Shown here: piece by piece, positions 1 through 8,400 of the stretch | How positions within the stretch are numbered: position 1 is the stretch's first letter | Layout: every line of letters starts with the position of its first letter | Origin: Tannerella sp. | GTDB lineage: Bacteria; Bacteroidota; Bacteroidia; Bacteroidales; Tannerellaceae | Direction of reading: 5' to 3' | Length of the DNA stretch: 8,959 nt | Assembly (NCBI GenBank): GCA_031283915.1 | Contig: JAITAY010000186.1 | Span: forward strand, 1-8,959 | The notes under the pieces: model-generated | Seen by the model: only the letters and a program-made list of their open reading frames with translations | Told to the model about the DNA's origin: nothing | The model's database searches: none | Translations under genes and position numbers: made by a program

Positions 1-1
1 G

Positions 2-808
2 GAAAAAGTCACAAACGACCTGAGTTTGAGAGGACATTACAATATCGCGTTCAACCGGAACAAAGTGCTCGAGATTATGGGTGAAAACGACTATATCGAA
101 CGTTACAGTTTCTATAACATGTATAACCGTTCGATTGTCGGGCATCCCATCGGCATGTTGTGGGGATACAAGGTGCTGGGTATTTTCAACACCGAGGAAG
201 AAATCGCCAATGCCCCGCTGCAGGAAGGCGCCGTCCCGGGCGTATATCAATACTGGGACGCCAACGGCGACGGGGTCATTACCTACGACAACAAGGATAT
301 GGTGGAAATCGGCAACCCTCATCCCAAATTCAATTGGGCGCTGACGCTGGGCGCCGAATACCGGAATTTCGACCTGAATATCCTGATTACCGGTGCACAG
401 GACTATGATCTGCAACGCGAGATTGAGGCGACTATCGGCAATATGGATGGCTGCTTCAACGTGGCGGCAGACGCCAAAAACCGGTGGCGTTCGCCCGAGC
501 ATCCGGGAAACGGCATCTGGCCCTCTACCAATACGTGGAAGTGGGAACGCGAAGTCAATTCCAGGTACGTCTATGACGCAAGCCATGCATGGGTCAAAAG
601 CATTTCGCTCGGCTATACCGTGCCACGCGGGAAGTCCATCCTGAAAGGCGCCCGGTTCTACCTGAATGCGGAAAACGCACTCCTGATTACCAATTATCCC
701 GGATTCAATCCCGATGTGGATATGGACGGCGGTATCAATCTGGGACGCGACGATGAAGCCTACCCCATTCCGCTGATTCTTTCGATAGGTACAACAATCA
801 CATTTTAA
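2..808 (+). CDS. SusC/RagA-type TonB-dependent outer-membrane transporter, C-terminal part (5' end outside window)
   Basis: This frame is open from the left edge (base 2) and ends at TAA 806-808, giving about 268 residues; the TTG at 26 is not the true start, because the coding frame continues upstream of it. The visible part is the last strands of the 22-stranded beta-barrel that imports glycans across the outer membrane with TonB energy. SusC-family signatures include the loop YWDANGDGVITYDNKDM followed by IGNPHPKFNWALTLGAEY, then HAWVKSISLGYTVPRG, the segment ARFYLNAENALLITNYPGFN, and a C-terminus ending YPIPLILSIGTTITF with the terminal aromatic residue recognised by the barrel-assembly machinery. 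The susD-type gene follows after 12 bp, so the two are co-transcribed. The TonB box, plug and any N-terminal extension lie outside the window. The imported glycan cannot be read from this fragment; the downstream enzymes suggest a rhamnose-containing one. Family assignment is secure. Confidence 0.95.
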   Translation, partial: EKVTNDLSLRGHYNIAFNRNKVLEIMGENDYIERYSFYNMYNRSIVGHPIGMLWGYKVLGIFNTEEEIANAPLQEGAVPGVYQYWDANGDGVITYDNKDMVEIGNPHPKFNWALTLGAEYRNFDLNILITGAQDYDLQREIEATIGNMDGCFNVAADAKNRWRSPEHPGNGIWPSTNTWKWEREVNSRYVYDASHAWVKSISLGYTVPRGKSILKGARFYLNAENALLITNYPGFNPDVDMDGGINLGRDDEAYPIPLILSIGTTITF

Positions 809-820
809 ATTACAGGCATT

Positions 821-2326
821 ATGAAAAAGATAGTAGAATATATATGTATAGGGTTTGTACTGACCATTTGTTCATGTTCCGACGATTTTCTGGACAAAAG
901 CGACCCGACAAAACTGAACTCGGGAAGTTTTTACAAAACGGAAGTACAGATTGAGCAGGCTCTCATCGGCGTATATTCCCAGTTGCAGGACTACATCTCC
1001 TCCAATGAATCATGGGCGTTCAACGAAATGATTTCGGATAACACCACCGTTCACTTCAATCAGATGGACAGGGGGCAGTCGCCTTCTCTCGAAGCGATTG
1101 AATACTGGCAATTGGTTTCCAATACCGAAAATGTGGGGAGCCTTTACAACCGGTTTTATCAGAATCTGGCGAATATCAACCTGACTTTATCCAAAATGGA
1201 AGGCGCCACGATCAACGCATCAGCCAAATCCAATTTTGAAGGCCAGTTGAAATTCATGCGGGCGTATTATTACTTCCAGTTAGTGCAGTTCTTTGGAGAC
1301 GTGATCATCGTGACCGAACCGATTGCCGACCCTGACGAGGCGTGGAGCTACGGCCGTTCGCCGGCATCGGAAGTATATGCATTAATTGACAGTGATCTGA
1401 AATTCGCCGTAGACGCGCTTCCGGTCAAAAACACGAAGACCGGATATGCGACGAAAGGTGCCGCTCTGACACTTCAGGGGCGTACGTATCTGGTCAGAAG
1501 GCAGTATGCGGAAGCGGTTGCATCGTTCAGGCAGGTCGCCCAGCTGGGCTATCAAATCCTGCCCGACTATGCCGACGTATTTGATCCGGCAAAGAAAAAT
1601 CATGCCGAATCCATTATGGATGTGCAGTTCCAGGGCGGTAACGACTGGGGAGAATACAGCGGATTCATATACACCTTCTATCCGCGCGAATCGTATGGCG
1701 CCGTGATTCCTTTTCCGGGAAGAAGCGGCGGCGGATGGAATATTCCGACGCTGGACATCATCGGCGATTATGAAGAGGGCGACCTGCGCAAGGATATTTC
1801 CCTGAAGGAGGGATATACCAGCAATGAAGGCGAGTGGGTGGCGATACCTTATATCAACAAGTTCAATCATCCGCACACCATCGAAGGCCGTCCGGACGAC
1901 AACTGGCCGCTGATGCGTTATGCCGAAGTGCTGCTGTCGCTGGCCGAAGCCATCAATGAAACGGACGGACCGACGGACGAAGCTTACGGATACGTGAACC
2001 GGATACGCGAACGGGCAGGGCTGGCTCCCGTGTCCGGTCTGACGAAGGAATCGTTCCGCACTGCGGTACTGCATGAGCGAAGAATCGAACTGGCGTTCGA
2101 AAATCATCGCTGGCTCGACCTGGTGCGCACGCATACGCTGGCCGAACTGTCCACCCTCCTGAATGCGTACGGGGTGAAGGAAAGGGCTAACCCCACGACC
2201 TCGAGGGGTAGTATTCCGTTCAACGAGTACGATCTCCGGTTCGACGCCTACGAGGCGCTTCTCCCGATTCCGCTGAGAGAAACCCGGCTAAACAAGAATC
2301 TTACGCAAAACGAGGGTTACGAATAA
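821..2326 (+). CDS. SusD/RagB-family glycan-binding outer-membrane lipoprotein
   Basis: A 501-residue protein of normal length for the family, which forms the lid over a SusC transporter and binds glycan at the cell surface. Residues 1-19 are a lipoprotein signal peptide (MKK, hydrophobic core, then TICSC followed by SDDFLD); Cys19 is the likely lipidated residue, with Cys17 the alternative. The acidic residues after the cysteine fit surface export in Bacteroidota. The SusD helical fold is visible at about residues 139-160 (FEGQLKFMRAYYYFQLVQFFGD) and 213-241 (TPR-like). The C-terminal hallmarks are WPLMRYAEVLLSLAEAINE (362-380), VNRIRERAGL (392-401), HERRIELAFENHRWLDLVR (418-436) and LLPIPLRE...LTQNEGY (480-500). 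The start at 821 is the only one that gives a full signal peptide; no Shine-Dalgarno sequence is present, as is usual in this phylum. A strong hairpin starts 17 bp after the stop, so the susCD transcript probably ends or is attenuated there. Confidence 0.97.
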   Translation: MKKIVEYICIGFVLTICSCSDDFLDKSDPTKLNSGSFYKTEVQIEQALIGVYSQLQDYISSNESWAFNEMISDNTTVHFNQMDRGQSPSLEAIEYWQLVSNTENVGSLYNRFYQNLANINLTLSKMEGATINASAKSNFEGQLKFMRAYYYFQLVQFFGDVIIVTEPIADPDEAWSYGRSPASEVYALIDSDLKFAVDALPVKNTKTGYATKGAALTLQGRTYLVRRQYAEAVASFRQVAQLGYQILPDYADVFDPAKKNHAESIMDVQFQGGNDWGEYSGFIYTFYPRESYGAVIPFPGRSGGGWNIPTLDIIGDYEEGDLRKDISLKEGYTSNEGEWVAIPYINKFNHPHTIEGRPDDNWPLMRYAEVLLSLAEAINETDGPTDEAYGYVNRIRERAGLAPVSGLTKESFRTAVLHERRIELAFENHRWLDLVRTHTLAELSTLLNAYGVKERANPTTSRGSIPFNEYDLRFDAYEALLPIPLRETRLNKNLTQNEGYE

Positions 2327-2342
2327 ATTCTTTCCACTTTTT

Positions 2343-2375
2343 TGTCGGAGCGAAGCGTCGTTCTTCGCTCCGACA
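2343..2375 (+). terminator. Hairpin terminator downstream of susD
   Basis: A perfect 13-bp inverted repeat (left arm 2343-2355, TGTCGGAGCGAAG; right arm 2363-2375) encloses a 7-base loop. It is followed by a T-rich stretch, TTTACACTTCTTATTTT, and preceded by TTTTT, so it could act in both directions. It lies 17 bp after the susD stop. It probably terminates the susCD transcript or stabilises its 3' end, which would let the transport pair be made in greater amount than the enzymes downstream. Confidence 0.8.
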
Positions 2376-2408
2376 TTTACACTTCTTATTTTAAGAAAAG
2401 ATAGACTT

Positions 2409-2452
2409 ACAGAAAAACAGTATACCGTGCAACAGAAAAGTATGACCGTGCA
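2409..2452. repeat. Two-copy imperfect direct repeat
   Basis: ACAGAAAAACAGTATACC followed by GTGCA (2409-2431) is followed immediately by ACAGAAAAGTATGACCGTGCA (2432-2452). The copies differ by a small deletion and an inserted G. They lie between the terminator and the palindromic array, and their function is unknown. They could be a duplicated protein-binding site or simply a slippage product. Confidence 0.6.
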
Positions 2453-2539
2453 AAGAGCCAACAAACCGGAAGCAGACAGGCAACCGGTATTTCCGAAAAG
2501 CAGACTTGTTTTTAACGGAAAGGCATCCGCTGCCGTCAA

Positions 2540-2749
2540 AAACATGCGCACTTTTGGCGCAAAGGTGCGCACCTTTGACGGAAAGGTGCGCACCTTTGGC
2601 GGAAAGGTGCGCACCTTTGGCGGAAAAGTGCGCACCTTTGACGGAAAGGTGCGCACCTTTGACGGAAAGGTGCGCACCTTTGACGGAAAAGTGCGCACCT
2701 TTGACGGAAAAGTGCGCACCTTTGACGGAAAGGCGCGTACCTTTGGCGA
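2540..2749. repeat. Array of ten 21-bp tandem repeats, each built on a 16-bp palindrome
   Basis: Ten contiguous 21-bp units start at 2540, 2561, 2582, 2603, 2624, 2645, 2666, 2687, 2708 and 2729. The consensus is the palindrome AAAGGTGCGCACCTTT plus a 5-bp spacer, GACGG or GGCGG. Units starting at 2561, 2582, 2603, 2645 and 2666 carry the perfect palindrome. Those at 2624, 2687 and 2708 have AAAAG instead of AAAGG, and the first and last units are more diverged. An eleventh, badly decayed unit may lie in register at 2519-2539. Because 21 is a multiple of three, the array is open in several frames: a + strand frame from GTG 2427 or ATG 2442 to 2753 reads as KVRTFDG repeats, and the minus strand also reads KVRTF because the palindrome is in register with its own complement. 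I see no convincing translation signal, so I treat it as DNA or RNA structure rather than a gene. Confidence 0.95.
2738..2745 (+). promoter_or_regulatory. Candidate Bacteroides -7 promoter element (TACCTTTG) in the last repeat unit
   Basis: TACCTTTG matches the Bacteroides primary-sigma -7 consensus TAnnTTTG exactly. All the core units read CACCTTTG here, so one C-to-T difference in the last unit makes the match. Transcription would start near 2752 and leave a leader of roughly 50 bases before the ATG at 2805. No TTTG or TTG sits at the usual 19-21 bp upstream; the nearest TTTG (2721-2724) is only 13 bp away, so strength is uncertain. Confidence 0.4.
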
Positions 2750-2759
2750 ATAAAAGAAC

Positions 2760-2772
2760 AATCCGACGGATT
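2760..2772. repeat. Small dyad AATCCG-A-CGGATT
   Basis: A perfect 6+6 bp inverted repeat around a single central A lies 32 bp before the start codon of the chimeric glycosidase gene, just after the candidate transcription start. It could be an operator or a minor leader hairpin, but it is short enough to have arisen by chance. Confidence 0.35.
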
Positions 2773-2804
2773 AATAATCATCTAACAAAAAAAAGAATAA
2801 AGTC

Positions 2805-5393
2805 ATGAGAAGAAGAACGGGAAAAAAGATTTTTATATGGGTTATTTTACTGTGCAGCGTTTCAGGGTCTGCCGGTAAGGCGGAAATACCGGCGCGGCCG
2901 GTTCCTGTCGATTTACAGTGCGAACACAGGACGAATCCCCTGGGAATCGACACCGAAAAGCCGCGTTTCGGCTGGAAGCTTTTCGATCCGGCAGCTACGC
3001 GGGGACAAAAACAAACTGCTTATCAGGTGCTGGTGGCAAGCGATTCGTCGCGACTGGCACAGGGTGAGGGCGATGTCTGGGACAGCGGAAAAGTCATGTC
3101 CGCACAGTCCGTGCTCGTGCCATTCGGCGGCAGAGAGCTGGCCTCCGGACACAACTATTTCTGGAAAGTGCGGGTGTTCGACAAAGACGGAAACCCCTCG
3201 GAGTGGAGCGAACCGGCCGGTTTCGTGACCGGACTGTTACACGAGTCGGACTGGCAGCATTCTGAGATTCTATTGTGCCTTGCGTTATCCGCCTGTGCAT
3301 CCCGGAATGCGGAATGGCAAAAGACAGCCGCCGATTTCCGGACTGTGCCGGTCGGCATACGGCCGAATCCGCTCTGGTTCTGGAACAATACCCGCGTGGA
3401 GCCGGAGGAACTGAAACGGCAAATGGCCGGTTACAAAGAAGCCGGCTACGGCGGGTTGAGTATCCTGCCGTTTGGGAAAAACTTCAAGCCCGAATACCTT
3501 TCCGATGCCTATTTTGACATGTACCGGGTCTGCGTGGAAGAAGCCGCCGGACTGGGCCTTACGCTGTGGCTGTACGACGAATACGGCTTCCCCAGCGGAA
3601 CAGCCGGCGACATTAACGGCGACGGTATCGGACGCTTCCGGCAGAGGTATCCCGAACACACGTACAAACGGCTGGACAAGACGGAATACCGTCCTGTCAC
3701 CGGCGTACCGTTTGAACAGGTGTTGCCGGAAGGCGTCGTGATGGCCGCAGTGGCGATGGATACGGTTTCGCTCGAAAGAATGGACCTGACCGCTCGTGTC
3801 GACCGGGGAAAATTGACGTGGACGCCTCCCGGAAATCACTGGAAGGTGATGATTTTTACCTGCGTGGATGCGGGCAGAACCATTGTGGACTACATGAGTC
3901 CCGAAGCCGTGCGCCTCTATATCGGAATGACGCACGACGAGTATTACAAACGCTTCGGGAAGTATTTCGGCACAACCGTTGTCGGGACATTTTTCGACGA
4001 ACCGACGCTGTATTATGCCGACGGACGCGCGTGGACGCCGGAGTTCAACCGGAAATTCGAGGAAAAATACGGTTTCAGTCCGGCGCTCTACTATCCGGCG
4101 CTGTGGTACGACATCGGCAGCGAAACGTCCGAAGCCCGCAACTTCCTGTTCGGCTTCCGCAGCGAACTCTATGCCGCAGGCTATCCCAAACTGGTCAGCG
4201 ACTGGAGCCGCGCACATGGCGTGATGGCTACCGGACATCAGGACAACGAAGAAGTCGTCAACTGCACGGGCACGGCAGGCGATTTGATGAAATGCTTCAA
4301 ATATCAGGACATTCCGGGCATAGATAAAATCGGCGGCAACCGTCCGGCCGAACGCTTTTACAAGATTGTCAGTTCGGCAGCCTGGAACTGGAATCATTCC
4401 CTGGTGATGTCCGAAACATACGGCGCCATGGGCAACATCGGCTGGAACGAAATATTCGGCATTGCGATGGACCAGTATGTGAAGGGAATTAACCTGCTGA
4501 TACCCCATGCCGTGTGGTACAACACCGACCGCGTGACGTTTTTGCCCGAACTCTCGCTTCGCAATCCGCTGTATGCCGACAGCCTGCGCGTATTCACCGA
4601 CTATCTGGCACGCCTGAACGCCTTCATGCAAAACGAATCCCGGTGGGTGGGCGATATGGCGGTACTGTATCCCGTGCATACGATGCAAAGCGGTCATTAC
4701 ATGGATGGCCCGCTGGGACATTACCGGGGCGGCGTGGAACTGCCCGAATTGAATTACGTGGATGTCGGCGTCTCGCTGGCAGACAGTTTGGGATACGATT
4801 TCATGTTCCTGCACCCGGAGGTACTGGACGATCGGTGTCGCGTCGAAAAAGGCACGCTCTTCCTGGACAACGGGGTACAGTATAATTCATTCCACACACT
4901 GATTGTTCCGGCAAGTACAACCGTCTCGCTGAGTAATCTGGAAAAGATGCAGGCATTGGCACAGGCAGGCGGACATGTGATTTTCGTTTCGCAAATGCCC
5001 TCCAAGGCTACCCGTGCATCGGACGATGAAAAGGCTGTCGCCCTCGTGAAGCTGTTGTCGGAACACGAAAATGTGATTTTCGTTGACAAGCCCGACCCGG
5101 CAAGCCTGAAAACGGCGCTGTCAAAAATCCCTTCGTCGCTGACATTTACGGGAAAGACCAGCCTGCGCAACATCCACAAAGTGCTTCACGGGAAAAATTT
5201 CTGGTTTTTTGCCAATCCGGAGCTGACGCCTAAATCAGCCGAAATAGAAGTGACGGGAGAATACCGCCTGGAATGTTGGAACCCGCACAACGGCAATACC
5301 GAAGATACCTTACCTGCCATCCGCCAAAACGGGAAAACCCGTTTCCGAATCGACCTGGACGGATGTAAGTCGGTGTTTGTGGTGGAAAAATAA
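2805..5393 (+). CDS. Chimeric secreted glycosidase: GH78 N-terminal Fn3-like domain fused to a GH106-like (putative alpha-L-rhamnosidase) catalytic region
   Basis: An 862-residue protein. Residues 1-24 are a signal peptide (RRRTGKK, then IFIWVILLCSVSGSAG). Residues 33-150 match the first domain of GH78 alpha-L-rhamnosidases: PVDLQCEHRTNPLGID, KPRFGWKL, QTAYQVLVAS, VWDSGKV, YFWKVRVFDKDG, SEWSEPAGF, ending LLHESDW. The rest of GH78 is missing. At residue 151 the sequence switches to a lipoprotein signal-peptide relic, ILLCLALSACAS (155-166), and then a GH106-like barrel: NPLWFWNN (188-195), LWLYDEYGFPSGTAGD (254-269), GTFFDEPTLYY (394-404), MATGHQDNEE (474-483), MSETYG (535-540). Glu399 and Glu537 are plausible catalytic residues, by inference only. 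The protein ends after a small beta domain (CKSVFVVEK) and lacks the C-terminal beta-sandwich of the next gene's product. It probably removes terminal rhamnose or a related sugar in the periplasm; substrate is unproven. Its leader is A-rich without Shine-Dalgarno. The next gene starts 39 bp later, so they form an operon. Confidence 0.9.
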   Translation: MRRRTGKKIFIWVILLCSVSGSAGKAEIPARPVPVDLQCEHRTNPLGIDTEKPRFGWKLFDPAATRGQKQTAYQVLVASDSSRLAQGEGDVWDSGKVMSAQSVLVPFGGRELASGHNYFWKVRVFDKDGNPSEWSEPAGFVTGLLHESDWQHSEILLCLALSACASRNAEWQKTAADFRTVPVGIRPNPLWFWNNTRVEPEELKRQMAGYKEAGYGGLSILPFGKNFKPEYLSDAYFDMYRVCVEEAAGLGLTLWLYDEYGFPSGTAGDINGDGIGRFRQRYPEHTYKRLDKTEYRPVTGVPFEQVLPEGVVMAAVAMDTVSLERMDLTARVDRGKLTWTPPGNHWKVMIFTCVDAGRTIVDYMSPEAVRLYIGMTHDEYYKRFGKYFGTTVVGTFFDEPTLYYADGRAWTPEFNRKFEEKYGFSPALYYPALWYDIGSETSEARNFLFGFRSELYAAGYPKLVSDWSRAHGVMATGHQDNEEVVNCTGTAGDLMKCFKYQDIPGIDKIGGNRPAERFYKIVSSAAWNWNHSLVMSETYGAMGNIGWNEIFGIAMDQYVKGINLLIPHAVWYNTDRVTFLPELSLRNPLYADSLRVFTDYLARLNAFMQNESRWVGDMAVLYPVHTMQSGHYMDGPLGHYRGGVELPELNYVDVGVSLADSLGYDFMFLHPEVLDDRCRVEKGTLFLDNGVQYNSFHTLIVPASTTVSLSNLEKMQALAQAGGHVIFVSQMPSKATRASDDEKAVALVKLLSEHENVIFVDKPDPASLKTALSKIPSSLTFTGKTSLRNIHKVLHGKNFWFFANPELTPKSAEIEVTGEYRLECWNPHNGNTEDTLPAIRQNGKTRFRIDLDGCKSVFVVEK
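3255..3302 (+). other. Fusion junction with an internal relic of a lipoprotein signal peptide
   Basis: Codon 151 onward (QHSE, then ILLCLALSACAS) does not continue the GH78 pattern, in which LLHESDW is normally followed by an AxWI-like motif and the next GH78 domain. Instead it reads like the hydrophobic core and lipobox (LSAC) of a separate lipoprotein, with the cysteine codon at 3294-3296. The initiator Met and basic n-region of that second protein are gone. The reading frame is intact across the join. An independent start for the second part would have to use TTG 3273 or another non-ATG codon, which seems unlikely but cannot be excluded. Confidence 0.8.
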
Positions 5394-5432
5394 TTCGTCG
5401 AACCGCATTTATTAACAAATAAAATTCAAACA

Positions 5433-8400
5433 ATGATGTTACACAAAAGAAATTTCATTCCGGCTGTTATGGCCGTGTATCTGTTATGTTCCTGTTGTAT
5501 AGCCCCCGGTTCCGACTGCGGGCAGCTTGCAAGGGAATTTGTTCAACCCGGACCGGAGAATCGTCCGTGGGTGTACTGGTTTTGGAACAATGGTAACCTG
5601 ACCTCCGAAGGGATTACAGCCGACCTCGAAGCAATGCAGCGTGTAGGGATTGGCGGCGTACTGATTATGGAAGTCGGACAGGGCGCTCCGCGCGGGCCGG
5701 TCGATTTTATGAGCGACCCGTGGCGCGAGCTGTATCATTTCATGCTTGCCGAGGCCGAGCGACTCGGAATAGAGGTGAACATGAATAACGATGCCGGCTG
5801 GAACGGCAGTGGCGGGACGTGGATTACGCCGGAACTCGGCATGCAAATGTTGACATGGACGGAAACCCGTGTGTCCGGCTCGCAAAAGGCGGTCATCTCC
5901 CTTCCCGAACCGCCCAAAAAACGTGACTATTACCGGGACATCGTGGTTTTTGCATTTCCAACGCCGGCCGATGTATCAAGACTGGACACCCTCCGACCGG
6001 ATAATCCCGTCACCTCGCTTCGTCGCAAAAAACCCGACAACCATGCGCTGATTGCACGGAAAGACCTGATAGACCTCAGTGATAAAATGGCTGCCGACGG
6101 AAAACTGGACTGGCAGGTACCGAATGGAAATTGGACGATACTTCGTATCGGGCATACGTGTACGGGAAAAGTAGTAGGTCCCCCGCCGGCGGGCTTCGAC
6201 GGACTGGAATGCGACAAACTTTCCGTCAAGGCGGCGGAAGCGGCTTTCAATGGACAAATCGGGCGGCTTGTTGCGGAAAATGCCGGCCGGACAGGACCGG
6301 GAAAACCGTTCATGGCTACGCATATTGACAGTTGGGAAAACGGTACGCAGACCTGGACGCCGCTGATGCGAAATGATTTTCAGCAAAGACGGGGTTACGA
6401 TGTATGGAACTTCCTGCCGGTTTTTGCCGGATACGTGATTGACTCCCAGGATATCACCGACCGTTTTCTGTGGGATTTCCGGCGGACGGTTTCCGATATG
6501 ACACTTGACTGCTACGTGGGAACCTTCCGGAGACTGGCGCATGAACACGGTTTGCAGCTGACCGCCGAGGCATACGATTCGCCCTGTGATTTCCTGCAGT
6601 TCGCAGGGATGGCCGACGAGCCGATCGGAGAATTTTGGTTTGGCGGCGGTTGGGTCACCGAAAACGGCTGGCGCCTCTTCGATTGCCGGGGAATGGCCTC
6701 TGCCGGACATGTTTACGGCAGAAAAATCATTGGTGCGGAAGCTTTTACTTCAACGAACACAGAACGCTGGATCCAACATCCGGGCACGATGAAGGTTTTG
6801 GGCGATCTGGCCTTCGGTGAAGGCATCAATCGCTTTATCTTTCACCGTTATTCCTTCCAGCCGTGGATAAACGTAAAACCCGGACTGATGATGGGGCCGT
6901 GGGGCGTTCACTATGAAAGGACACAAACATGGTGGGAACTGACCCCGGCATGGCACGAATACCTGACCCGCTGTCAATTCATGCTGCGTCAAGGTAATTT
7001 TGTGGCAGATATTGCCTATGTGGAAGCCGAAGATTCGCCACAGGACTTCCCCGGACATCCTCTTAACGGCTACCCGTGGGATCAGTGCGGCGCCGACGCC
7101 GTGTATCAAATGTCGGTGAATGATGGCAAACTGACTCTGCCGAGTGGCGCAGCATACGAAATCCTTGTACTGCCCGAAAGCGACCTTATGACGGAAAAAC
7201 TGCTGAAAAAAGTCACCGAACTGGTACGCGACGGGGCAACGGTCATTGGGAAAAAGCCGGCAGGTACATTCGGGCTGGCCGGTTATCCCGAAAATGACCG
7301 GCAAGTCGCAACGCTTGCCGCAGAGCTGTGGGGCGATGCCGTAGCGTCTTCCGGAGAACACACTTACGGAAAGGGTCGGATCATCTGGGGTAAACAGCCT
7401 GAAGACGTACTGGCAGCCAAAGGCATCCGGCCTGATTTCGGTGCGAACAGGCAATTAACCCGGAATCACCGCCGCTCTGCCGATGCCGATATTTACTTTA
7501 TAGCCAATCCTGAGCAGTCGTATCTGTTGGCACAAGTTGAACTGCGAGCTGCCGGGCAGCCCGAAATATGGTATCCCGAAACGGGTAAAATCGTTAAAGC
7601 GCCTGCATATCATACGGAGAAGGGCATTACGAGACTGTTGTTGCCGCTCTCGTCCACCGAATCGGTATTTGTCGTTTTTCCGCGGCAGGCAAACTCAAAA
7701 AATGCAGACCCGATAGTTCTCCTCTCGCATGAAGGAACGGTTATTGTAGATTTGCGTGTTCCGGTCGGACCGGAAGCGAAAACGCCCGATGAGACAGGCG
7801 CTGAACCGCTTCTTAAATTAAACGCCGGAGGTCTGCAATTTCATCGCGAAGGTCTGTATGCATTTCGGACAGCTTCGGGGAAAACGTTCGAAAAGAAAGT
7901 CTCGCTGAACAAGCCGCTTGAATTGTCCGGAAGCTGGTCTGTCCGTTTTCCGGACAAAGAAACGACGTTTGACCGGCTGATTTCGTGGAGCGATTCGCCG
8001 GACGAAAGCATCAAATATTTCAGTGGCACGGCCGTTTACCGAAAATCGTTGAAGCTTCCGGAGAATTTCTTCACAACAGGTCAACGGGTCGAACTGGATC
8101 TCGGAATGGTCGATGCACTGGCCGAAGTGATCATTAACGGCCGGGAACTTGGCGTACTCTGGAAATTGGAAAAAACAGTCGATGTGACGGATGTCCTCAA
8201 TCTGAAAGGAGAAAACACGCTGGAAATACGGGTAACGAATCTCTGGCCGAACCGGCTGATTGGCGATGAATTTCTTCCTCCGGTGCCGGAACGGAAACCC
8301 GACGGCACACTGGAAAGCTGGCCGCAATGGCTTTGGGAAGGCAAACCCGACCCCGGCGGACGGCAGACCTTCTGCATGTGGAATCTCTGGAAGAAAGACG

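Noticed and set aside
2540..2749. CRISPR array
   Set aside because: The units are directly contiguous at 21 bp with no unique spacers, so it is a minisatellite-like array.
2427..2753. A KVRTFDG-repeat protein as a real gene
   Set aside because: The frame begins with GTG or an ATG without a convincing initiation region, it is open mainly because the unit length is a multiple of three, and similar open frames exist on both strands.
3285..4814. A 509-codon open frame on the minus strand inside the chimeric glycosidase gene
   Set aside because: It is antisense to a clearly conserved enzyme, shows no recognisable domain, and is explained by codon bias in the coding strand. The same applies to 1382-2134, 5976-6710 and 6750-7454 on the minus strand.
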